A stretch of DNA of 42,573 nucleotides, from NCBI GenBank assembly GCA_018303885.1, contig JAGVXG010000007.1, positions 1 through 42,573 on the forward strand, written 5' to 3'. The stretch is from Candidatus Pacearchaeota archaeon (GTDB lineage Archaea > Nanobdellota > Nanobdellia > Pacearchaeales > GW2011-AR1). Both the position numbers and the translations under genes were made by a program. This document shows positions 1 through 7,783 of the stretch, in pieces. The notes below the pieces were generated by a model. The model was not told where the DNA came from, did not search any database, and worked only from the letters and a program-made list of their open reading frames with translations. Every line of letters begins with the position of its first letter. Position 1 is the first letter of the stretch.

Positions 1-27
1 TATATGATATTCTATTTGTTATGTAAT

Positions 28-423
28 TCATCTTCTCCTCCTTAATTCAGCTTCCTTAAGTTGGTCTCTTTTTTCTAGTTCGCGAACTCCTCCAAAATTT
101 AAGCTTAGTCTTCCAAAGTCTTCAAAGCAAAGTCTTACCATGTCATCCATGATTTTTTCCTGCTCTCTAATAAAAGAAACAATTTCTTTGGGAATTGAAA
201 CAGCATAACTATTTCCAACAAGCCTCATTTTTACTCTAAAATCTTTGTTCTTCAAATTTATAAATCTGTTGTACTCTTGCTCATCAGAAGGGTGAATTAT
301 CATTGATTTGCACTCTGGACATAAAACAGCTCTTAAAACAAATCCATTTTTAGTTATCTCTGCTTTTTTCATTTTCACATCGCATTTGCTGCAGAGTATT
401 GTGTTGTCAAAAAGATCTGTCAT
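28..423 (-). CDS. Zinc-ribbon + AbrB/SpoVT-like DNA-binding protein
   Basis: ORF 131 aa; CxxC...CxxC at N-terminus (CSKC..CPEC) followed by AbrB-like VKMRLVGNSYAVSIPKEIV. Confidence 0.6.
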   Translation of the reverse strand: MTDLFDNTILCSKCDVKMKKAEITKNGFVLRAVLCPECKSMIIHPSDEQEYNRFINLKNKDFRVKMRLVGNSYAVSIPKEIVSFIREQEKIMDDMVRLCFEDFGRLSLNFGGVRELEKRDQLKEAELRRRR

Positions 424-600
424 TTTTTATTTTATTTTTATGTATATTTTTTATTTGTGTTTTGTCTTTTTTATTTTGTTTTATCATGTCCGCGTCCTAA
501 GACGCGGCTGGTTGAAAAGAGGTGGATACACTTTTCGTATACACAAGAAATATACACTATTTAAATATTTCGGTGATTTTGGTGTTTTGAGAAGTTTGTT

Positions 601-1029
601 TTATTTTCTTTTAAGCAAAGAATCAACAACATAGTAAATAATTTGATGGTATCGGTTAAGTAGTTTTCTTTCGTTATTTATTAAATCTTTTGGAAATTCT
701 CCGAAGGGCAAGATCGATTCTGGAATTCCGTCAATAACTTCATTTTCCATAAACATTAAAATTCCGCCAGTGTTGTATTTTATTGCAGTAGAAAGAGAAA
801 TAACACCATTAGTAGATTTTGTATAAAGGATTTTTGCCAAATTTCCATGATAATCTAATTCTGTTTCTCTGGTTGAAGACACATTCCCTTGAATTGATTG
901 TGAAGCGACTTGGCGAGTGCTTTTGCTAGCAAATTCCACATATCTGTCCACTTTTTCTTTAGGAAGAGGATTTACTTGGCTCTGGCTAAAAAATAAAGCA
1001 AACGGTAACAAGAGGCTTTCCAATTTCAT
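601..1029 (-). CDS. Hypothetical protein with N-terminal signal-like hydrophobic segment
   Basis: ORF 142 aa, hydrophobic N-terminus MKLESLLLPFALFF. Confidence 0.5.
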   Translation of the reverse strand: MKLESLLLPFALFFSQSQVNPLPKEKVDRYVEFASKSTRQVASQSIQGNVSSTRETELDYHGNLAKILYTKSTNGVISLSTAIKYNTGGILMFMENEVIDGIPESILPFGEFPKDLINNERKLLNRYHQIIYYVVDSLLKRK

Positions 1030-1089
1030 CAGGTTAAAAGTCTAAAGGAATATTTAAAGATTTATATAAAATTACTAAGAACCTAAAAT

Positions 1090-1248
1090 TCACTCATTCT
1101 CTTCAATATCGTTAATTATTTTTCCCAGATTTTCTGAAACATGATTCATGACCTTGGATTCTGAAGCTCCTGGATTTCTCTCTTGATATTTAAAAGCATA
1201 AGAAGCTCCAGCAATTATCGCTCTTTTTATCTTATCCTCTTCTGACAT
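1090..1248 (-). CDS. Small hypothetical protein (52 aa), below the ORF-track cutoff
   Basis: Manual translation MSEEDKIKRAIIAGASYAFKYQERNPGASESKVMNHVSENLGKIINDIEENE*; fills an otherwise empty gap. Confidence 0.5.
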   Translation of the reverse strand: MSEEDKIKRAIIAGASYAFKYQERNPGASESKVMNHVSENLGKIINDIEENE

Positions 1249-1337
1249 GTAAAAAATTGAGTAATGAACTTTAAAAGCATTTATATAAAATTATGCGATA
1301 CCAGAAACTTTTTAAATAACCGCCTAATATCTGGGCT

Positions 1338-2225
1338 ATGAGTTTAATTAGACTAGGAGTTTTAGCGGCAGGGCTTGCAATATGGTACCCTTTAAATAAA
1401 CAACCATCAGAATACAAAAATTCTACTGACAGGTATGCTCTTCCACAAGAAATTGAAGTTGTAAATGCTTCTTATCATATAAAAAGTCAGGAAAATCCCA
1501 TTATTATTAAACCAAATGGGTTAGAACAAAAAATTCAAACAAAAGCTGTTGATTTTTCAGAAGATTTTGTTATAGAAACAGATAGATATAAGTTAGTAAA
1601 GGATAAAGATTGGCTACCTTCAAGATTAGTAGGGCATACCTTTGCTCTTCCAGGAAGATTAATTTTTTGGGATTGGGATTATGGGTGGGGCCAAGATGAA
1701 GAAAGAACAAAGGCAGTTTTATCAATGTTAGAAAAAGATACCACAATTAAAGATATAACTGTAAGGCTAAATCATAATGAAGCTTTTTATGATTTATATA
1801 GAATGTTTACCGAGGAAAAACTAAGAAAAAGGAATAATATTTTTGCTAGAGTCCTTTTAGGAATTCCTATGGGTCTTGGTAATGAAATCTGGGCAGAATT
1901 TAGTAGAGGAAGTTATTACAACCCTCTAACTAAAACAACTGTTTGTTACAGTAATGTTGAATCAATAACAGCGCATGAAATTGGGCATCACAAAGATTTT
2001 TCAAGATTCAGTTCAGATTGGGGGTATCAATTATTAAGAATTCTTCCTCCATTTATGCTATCCCAAGAATGGAAAGCTAGCGTGCATGCAAGGGACGAAA
2101 TACTTAACAAAAAAGATCAATGGCAGTTTAATAGATACTTAATTCCGGCTTTTGCAACTTATGTTTTGGCATCAATTGCAGTATTATACAATCTTTTTAA
2201 AAAGAAAGAGGAAGAACAAAAATAA
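1338..2225 (+). CDS. Membrane-associated putative zinc metalloprotease
   Basis: ORF 295 aa with HEIGH (TAHEIGHHKDF) motif, N- and C-terminal hydrophobic segments. Confidence 0.6.
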   Translation: MSLIRLGVLAAGLAIWYPLNKQPSEYKNSTDRYALPQEIEVVNASYHIKSQENPIIIKPNGLEQKIQTKAVDFSEDFVIETDRYKLVKDKDWLPSRLVGHTFALPGRLIFWDWDYGWGQDEERTKAVLSMLEKDTTIKDITVRLNHNEAFYDLYRMFTEEKLRKRNNIFARVLLGIPMGLGNEIWAEFSRGSYYNPLTKTTVCYSNVESITAHEIGHHKDFSRFSSDWGYQLLRILPPFMLSQEWKASVHARDEILNKKDQWQFNRYLIPAFATYVLASIAVLYNLFKKKEEEQK

Positions 2226-2288
2226 AAAATCGGACTGGACTATACCTCAATACCAATATTTTAAAAACTATGTTAAGTTTTTATAATT

Positions 2289-2939
2289 ATGGCAGAAGAA
2301 ATTAAAAAAATCGGTGAAAAATCTAATAAAAACCTATTTCAAAAATTCTGGTTTCTTTTATGGAAAGATAATAGCATCAAAGGGTGGATTTTTTCAGTTG
2401 TCTTCCTGTTCTTATTTATAAAATTCATATTTTTTCCCGTGCTCAGCCTTGCAACAGGAACATCATTGCCTCTTGCAATAGTGGAATCATGCAGCATGTA
2501 CCATCAAGGTGGCTCGTTTTCAAACTTTGACGCTTGGTGGGACAATCACGAAGAAAAATACACAGAAGTTGGAATAAACGAAGCCGGCTTTAAAGAATTT
2601 CCACTAAAAAAAGGGTTCAATAAAGGAGATATTTTATTCATAGCGAGAGCCAATCCTGAAAAAATACGCGTTGGCGACGTAATAATCTTCACTGCCAACC
2701 AAAGAAACCCGATAATTCACAGAGTTATTGAAATAAAAGAAAACCAAGATGGTACAAAAGTTTTTTCAACAATGGGCGACAATAACAACGGACAATTATC
2801 TTTTGAAAAACAAATAACAGAGGAGCAATTAGTAGGAAAAACCGTCATGAAATTAGCTCCTTATGCTGGATGGATAAAACTAGTCTTTTACGACTGGAAA
2901 AAACCTATTGGAGAAAAGGGTTTTTGTAATGAAAATTAA
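2289..2939 (+). CDS. Signal peptidase I (S26 family, archaeal type)
   Basis: ORF 216 aa; TM then VESCSMYH, GDVIIFTANQRNPIIHRVIEI and TMGDNN motifs. Confidence 0.8.
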   Translation: MAEEIKKIGEKSNKNLFQKFWFLLWKDNSIKGWIFSVVFLFLFIKFIFFPVLSLATGTSLPLAIVESCSMYHQGGSFSNFDAWWDNHEEKYTEVGINEAGFKEFPLKKGFNKGDILFIARANPEKIRVGDVIIFTANQRNPIIHRVIEIKENQDGTKVFSTMGDNNNGQLSFEKQITEEQLVGKTVMKLAPYAGWIKLVFYDWKKPIGEKGFCNEN

Positions 2940-2946
2940 TTGTTTA

Positions 2947-3162
2947 TTAGCATCTAGATCTAATGGAAAGTCTTCTTTCTTTTTCAGATATGAGATTATC
3001 TAATCCTAAATCAAGGTCTTGTCTCTTAGCATAGGAATAAACAAGCCCTTCTGCCCTAGTCAATAATCCAAGTCTTTCTACATCTGGCAAATAAGCATAC
3101 CAGATATCTGCTGCCCGAGCCGGGTCGTCATATCTCTCAAAATTAAGTATTAAATGAGTCAT
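2947..3162 (-). CDS. Hypothetical protein
   Basis: ORF 71 aa in intergenic space. Confidence 0.35.
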   Translation of the reverse strand: MTHLILNFERYDDPARAADIWYAYLPDVERLGLLTRAEGLVYSYAKRQDLDLGLDNLISEKERRLSIRSRC

Positions 3163-3287
3163 AAGAAATCTTTAAGACTCATGCCTTATAAATTTTTTCA
3201 TAAGTAAAATTCCCCTTCAAAGCATAAACAAAAAACTATTTAAACAAACTTGGGTAAAACCTAAATAAAAACAAAGGAGACTATTTA

Positions 3288-3602
3288 ATGGAGTTCTGTC
3301 CAAAGTGCGGTGCTGCCCTTTTTCAAAAAGGCAAAAAGGATGTTTGTCCTAGATGTAAGTATTCAACAAAAGGAAAAATCAAGCTAAAAGTTTCAGAAAA
3401 AATTGAGGAAAAAAACAGGGTTAATATCATTTCTGATAAAGACAGCGAGATTTATCCTGTAGTAGAATTGGATAAACCATGTGAAAAATGCGGTCACAAG
3501 AAAGCTTACTTCTGGACTTTGCAAACCCGCTCAACAGATGAGGCAGAAACCAAGTTCTTCAAATGCACAAAGTGCCAAAACACCTGGCGAGAATATAGAT
3601 AG
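3288..3602 (+). CDS. tfs: Transcription factor S (TFIIS/RPB9-like)
   Basis: Two zinc ribbons; C-terminal QTRSTDEAETKFFKCTKCQNTWREY signature. Confidence 0.9.
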   Translation: MEFCPKCGAALFQKGKKDVCPRCKYSTKGKIKLKVSEKIEEKNRVNIISDKDSEIYPVVELDKPCEKCGHKKAYFWTLQTRSTDEAETKFFKCTKCQNTWREYR

Positions 3603-3611
3603 AATTTTAAA

Positions 3612-4184
3612 TTGCGTTTCATTATTTATTTTATGCAAAAAGAGGCGAAAGTTAGCGTTAAAACAGAAGAAACTTCCGAGATAAGGTTTGTTATTAATAC
3701 ATACGAAGATATTTTTTCTGATTTTGATCCTAGACCATATTCACTAAAAGGGCTATCTGAAGATTTTTTGAGTGCGGCTAAGGGATCACTTACAAATAAA
3801 CCAATTGATAAAATAGATTTTATTTTTTTGGTTCAGAAAAAAGAACGAAAAGAAAAAGAAGAAGCGGTGATAAAAGAAAGATTGAAAAAACATTTTAAAA
3901 AACACATGGAGATATTTGAAAAAGAAAAATCTAAAATCGTAAAACGTGGAAGTATTTTTACCGGAGTTGGAATGATACTTATGCTAACTGCAACCTTTTT
4001 ATTTTTTAAATTTAAAAATGAAAGCCTACTAGCGAGCTTTTTTACTATTCTCCTTGAACCCGCAAGCTGGTTTCTTTTTTGGGAGGGTTTAAACCAGCTT
4101 ATTTTCGAATCAAAAAAAATTGAACCTAATTTGGACTTCTACAGAAAAATGTCCGATGCATCAATTAAATTTAATTCTGTATAA
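3612..4184 (+). CDS. Hypothetical membrane protein
   Basis: ORF 190 aa; charged N-terminal half, two hydrophobic segments. Confidence 0.5.
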   Translation: MRFIIYFMQKEAKVSVKTEETSEIRFVINTYEDIFSDFDPRPYSLKGLSEDFLSAAKGSLTNKPIDKIDFIFLVQKKERKEKEEAVIKERLKKHFKKHMEIFEKEKSKIVKRGSIFTGVGMILMLTATFLFFKFKNESLLASFFTILLEPASWFLFWEGLNQLIFESKKIEPNLDFYRKMSDASIKFNSV

Positions 4185-4243
4185 TTTAAAATATATGCTT
4201 CTAGTATCAATTTATTTAAAAAACATCTTAGAGTATTATTTCA

Positions 4244-4774
4244 ATGTTAAGCCAAGATGAAATTAGGTTAACTGTTGCCAAATACTCAATTCACTATTCT
4301 GATGATTTAAGAGGGATGCTAAAAAAACCACATATTTTTCTTATTGGTGGAGAACGCACAGGAGACTGTGCAATTGGAGATTATAAAATCAAACATGGCT
4401 ACGCATTAGATATAATAGCAGATAAATTAGAAAAAGAAGAATACGGCAAAGAAGACAGGTAAGGAAAAGAGCTGATTAAGATTCTTGAAGATATTACAAA
4501 TCCAAGGTTATTCAGGATTTTTCACATAAGCGGAATTCCAGAAAATGTAATAAATTTTTCACTGGCAGAACACTTAGGTTTAGAAAAATTGTTGAAAATG
4601 GGAATTGTCGGAGCAGAAAACGGGCTTCTCATTAAAATCCCAAAAGTTGAAAAAAAAGATTATCTTGATTATTTAAAGCGCAAAGCGGGTTTTTTAAGAT
4701 ACGCCAGAGAACAAAATTTATTAAACCAAAATCATCAAGGAATAAAAAGAAGAATAGATGATTTGTTTTTGTGA
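4244..4774 (+). pseudogene. Interrupted ORF: 72-codon frame, in-frame TAA (4460-4462), then open in the same frame to TGA at 4772-4774
   Basis: ORFs 4244-4462 and 4589-4774 are in the same frame with no other stop between 4463 and 4772. Confidence 0.55.
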
Positions 4775-4780
4775 AGAGTT

Positions 4781-5128
4781 TTAACTAACTTTCCCAATTC
4801 TTTCAGACCAGCCGCATTTACCACATTTGAGCAAGATAAGATTGTCTTCATCTGAATAAAAAATTCCCATATCAATGACCTGGGCTTTATCATAACCGCA
4901 TTTCTGGCATTTGTGCTTGTATGTTGCAAATTCATTTTTCCAGTCAAGAGTTTTAAAGGCTCTGCCAATATTATGCTTGTGCAAGATTTTTTCTTTTTCA
5001 ATCAGTTGGGAACTAGATTTTAATTTTTCAGAAAAGTCGCAATGAGCGCATTTAACCCAAAATTCTTTTTCACCAAGTTTTTCTGGTATCATTATATTCT
5101 CGCATTTCGGACAGAATTCTAAGGCCAT
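4781..5128 (-). CDS. TFS/RPB9-like two-zinc-ribbon paralog
   Basis: N-terminal CPKC..CAHC ribbon and C-terminal CQKCGY...FYSDEDNLILLKCGKCGW ribbon. Confidence 0.65.
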   Translation of the reverse strand: MALEFCPKCENIMIPEKLGEKEFWVKCAHCDFSEKLKSSSQLIEKEKILHKHNIGRAFKTLDWKNEFATYKHKCQKCGYDKAQVIDMGIFYSDEDNLILLKCGKCGWSERIGKVS

Positions 5129-5200
5129 TATATCTTAAGAAAAAGATAATTTAAAAAAGCATTGATTAACGAATAAAGAGTGATAAAAGTTTAAAATATA

Positions 5201-5863
5201 ATGGATTCTTTGACTTATATGGTGATAAATGAAGAGCTGGCAGAATTTGTTGGGGCTTTCGTAGGAGACGGGTGTTTAAGCAGTTACAAAAGATCAAATA
5301 GGAAAGGAAATATAGAAGAAATACAATTTACTGGTTCTTGGGAAAAAGATTCCCCCTACTACCTAGAGATAATTCAGCCGATAGTAATGGAAAATTTTAA
5401 TGCAAATGGTAATATTAAACATAGAAAAGATGATAATACGGTCAGGTTTAGAATAACAGACAAAAAAGTGATCGCTTTCTTAAGAGATCTAGGTTTTAAT
5501 TTTGGTCCAAAGGCCAAGACAGTTAAAATACCGGATAAAATCTTAAACGATTCTTCTTTGCATAAATCTTTTTTAAGGGGATTTTTTAATACAGATGGAA
5601 CAATTTATAAAAGATATAGTAAACAGTATGAAAAACATGCAAAATTTTATCAAAACTATAAAGTTGTACAATTTAAATGCGCGAGTAAGAACTTAATAGT
5701 ACAGGTGCATTCTATGCTTGAAGAGCTTGGATTTAATCCAAATAGAGTAATAAAAACTAAGGACTGTTGGGTCTGTAGGGTTACTTTTCAAAAAGATGTA
5801 ACTAACTTTGGAAAAGAGATAATAACCAACCATAAGTATCATAGAGATAGATTTCTTTCATAG
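5201..5863 (+). CDS. LAGLIDADG homing endonuclease family protein
   Basis: Two LAGLIDADG-like motifs: LAEFVGAFVGDGC and FLRGFFNTDGT, about 115 aa apart. Confidence 0.85.
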   Translation: MDSLTYMVINEELAEFVGAFVGDGCLSSYKRSNRKGNIEEIQFTGSWEKDSPYYLEIIQPIVMENFNANGNIKHRKDDNTVRFRITDKKVIAFLRDLGFNFGPKAKTVKIPDKILNDSSLHKSFLRGFFNTDGTIYKRYSKQYEKHAKFYQNYKVVQFKCASKNLIVQVHSMLEELGFNPNRVIKTKDCWVCRVTFQKDVTNFGKEIITNHKYHRDRFLS

Positions 5864-5899
5864 AAACGTTTTTAATATAGGTCTTTTTTAGAAGTTAAT

Positions 5900-5996
5900 G
5901 GCTCCGTAGCTCAGTCTGGTTAGAGCACTGGAGTTGGTAAGAGATCAACAGTGAAACTCTTAACTAGATGATGTCATTTAGGGACATCCAGGTGTT
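5900..5996 (+). tRNA. tRNA-Lys(CUU), 5' part to the variable loop only, with two BHB introns (5932-5955 and 5963-5985); no T-arm or 3' acceptor found
   Basis: GGCTCCG-TA-GCTC-AGTCTGGTTA-GAGC-A-CTGG | A-CTCTTA | A-TCCAG-GTGTT after removing introns; anticodon stem CTGGA/TCCAG, loop CTCTTAA. BHB1: H CACT/AGTG, bulges GGA and AAA. BHB2: H CTCT/AGGG, bulges TAA and ACA. TATA-like TTTTTAATATA about 25 nt upstream. Confidence 0.75.
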
Positions 5997-6037
5997 TCAG
6001 ATAAGCTAGTTAAAAGAAGTGGGAAAAAATATCGTAA

Positions 6038-6349
6038 TTAAAGGCCTCCCATACCTATTGCAAAGAGGCCGTAAATAAGAGGAAATATAACAGAAGCCGC
6101 CAAAGCAACTATTGCAAAAGTTTTTTCTTTATACTTATTCAGATGAATTATTGATACTACAAATGTGAAAAGTGTTGAAGCAAGCATGAAAAGCATCCGA
6201 AAAACATCAACAAAACCATAAAAGGAACCATTAAATACAAGAGTAAAAAGTATCGGAAGAATCAAAGTTGTCACAATCATCACCCAAAAAGAAACTCTTA
6301 AAGAATACCAAACAAAGCCTTTTTTGGGTTCGTCTTCAACCATACTCAT
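6038..6349 (-). CDS. Hypothetical multi-TM membrane protein
   Basis: ORF 103 aa, several hydrophobic segments. Confidence 0.5.
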   Translation of the reverse strand: MSMVEDEPKKGFVWYSLRVSFWVMIVTTLILPILFTLVFNGSFYGFVDVFRMLFMLASTLFTFVVSIIHLNKYKEKTFAIVALAASVIFPLIYGLFAIGMGGL

Positions 6350-6452
6350 TTCAGTCTAAGTTCGTATAAATATCTTTCTAAATATCTAAGTAAACAAAAC
6401 CAGACATCAACAAATAAGCAAAACAAAACTTTCGGGGCGGTAGTTATTAGAA

Positions 6453-6737
6453 TTATCTTATCAGCTTTTGTATGTTCTCAATCGCATCTGCAACTTCTTT
6501 GCCTTTCTTGGTCAGTTTTATAATTTTTATCCGCCCCTTTTTTTCAAAACCAACCAGACTCAAAATCTCTAGAGTCTGCAAAATCTTCACCGCGTGGCTA
6601 TAAGTGCAGTCCACCTCTTTAGCCAATATACTACCGTATCTCATTCGCGTATTCTTCTTCAAAGAAACTAGCATCAATGCCGGCTTTCTCCGGAAAAAGA
6701 TGTCAAAGTTATCTTTCATTGTTTCTGATGCATCCAT
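6453..6737 (-). CDS. Winged-helix (MarR/ArsR-like) transcriptional regulator
   Basis: wHTH pattern: YGSILAKEVDCTYSHAVKILQTLEILSLVGFEKKGRIKIIKLTKKGKEVA. Confidence 0.65.
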   Translation of the reverse strand: MDASETMKDNFDIFFRRKPALMLVSLKKNTRMRYGSILAKEVDCTYSHAVKILQTLEILSLVGFEKKGRIKIIKLTKKGKEVADAIENIQKLIR

Positions 6738-6839
6738 TTTATTGTATATATCCCATCAGTGAGCCACTTTTAAATCTTTCGAAACGATGATTCATATAGG
6801 CTTCATAATATTTATTAATCAAAATATATAATAAAAGCA

Positions 6840-7508
6840 ATGGATAAACCAAAAAAAACGTTACAAACCAAATTAAAATCACCAAAATCATTAAAACAGC
6901 AGAAGAAAACAAAAATTCTTGCAATAGGTGATATCCACGGCGACACAGGACTCGTAAAAAGACTGGTTGAAATGGCAAAAAAGGAAAAAGTAGATTTAGT
7001 AATTCTTGCCGGAGACTTAACGTTTGCAGAAAGGTCAACAGACTACATTGTAGGCCCTTTTATAAGAGCAAAAAAACAAGTTCTTCTCATTCCGGGAAAT
7101 CACGAGTCTATTGCTACAGCGGATTTTTTAGCTGAGGCATATCCAAACACAAAAAACATTCACGGCAGTAGTTTCAAAAAAAATGATTTGGGAATTTTCG
7201 GGGCTGGAACAGCAAATATGGGGGTTCATCAAATAGGAGAAAATAACATATTCAATGCCTTAAAACGTGGCTATGAGCAAATTCGGGGTGTGAAGAAAAA
7301 AGTAATGGTTACACATATGCATCCCTTTGGAAGCAAGGCAGAAATCTTTGGTTTCCCTGGTTCCCTTGCCATAAGGAAGGCTATAGAAAAATTCTCCCCA
7401 GATATTCTAATAAATGCGCATATCCACGAAGCCGGCGGTTTATATGAAAAAATAGGAAAAACATATGTAATTAATGTAAGCAGAAAAGAAAAAATCTTTG
7501 AGATATGA
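6840..7508 (+). CDS. Calcineurin-like metallophosphoesterase
   Basis: GDIHGD, GDLT, GNHE, HMHPFG, NAHIHE motifs. Confidence 0.85.
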   Translation: MDKPKKTLQTKLKSPKSLKQQKKTKILAIGDIHGDTGLVKRLVEMAKKEKVDLVILAGDLTFAERSTDYIVGPFIRAKKQVLLIPGNHESIATADFLAEAYPNTKNIHGSSFKKNDLGIFGAGTANMGVHQIGENNIFNALKRGYEQIRGVKKKVMVTHMHPFGSKAEIFGFPGSLAIRKAIEKFSPDILINAHIHEAGGLYEKIGKTYVINVSRKEKIFEI

Positions 7509-7518
7509 TCTTCTAGAT

Positions 7519-7713
7519 TTAACGATACTTCTTACTTCCATAGGGTCCCTTACCAGGTTGTTTCCATAAAGGAATTTCAGATAGTGAAGATTCTAATTCA
7601 GATTCAGAAGCAGCTCCGCGTTTTTGCCTATTAAGAAAATAATTTGTTATTATCAAAGTAGCTGTTGTTGCAGCCATAATTCCGTAAATAACTTTAAATG
7701 GTTCAACTTTCAT
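7519..7713 (-). CDS. Small membrane protein, hypothetical
   Basis: ORF 64 aa with one TM. Confidence 0.4.
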   Translation of the reverse strand: MKVEPFKVIYGIMAATTATLIITNYFLNRQKRGAASESELESSLSEIPLWKQPGKGPYGSKKYR

Positions 7714-7783
7714 AAAAAATCAACTAATAGTTATCTATTTAAAGTTTATGTTGAATCATTAAATTAATAAGAATATACTAAAA

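Noticed and set aside
4244-4774. Pyrrolysine or selenocysteine recoding at the in-frame stop
   Set aside because: The codon is TAA, not TAG or TGA.
5932-6013. Group I intron in tRNA-Lys, because ACTAGAT...AGATAAGCTAGT resembles the R/S (P7) core elements
   Set aside because: Far too short to contain P3-P6, and the same bases are explained well by two BHB introns giving a canonical Lys anticodon arm.
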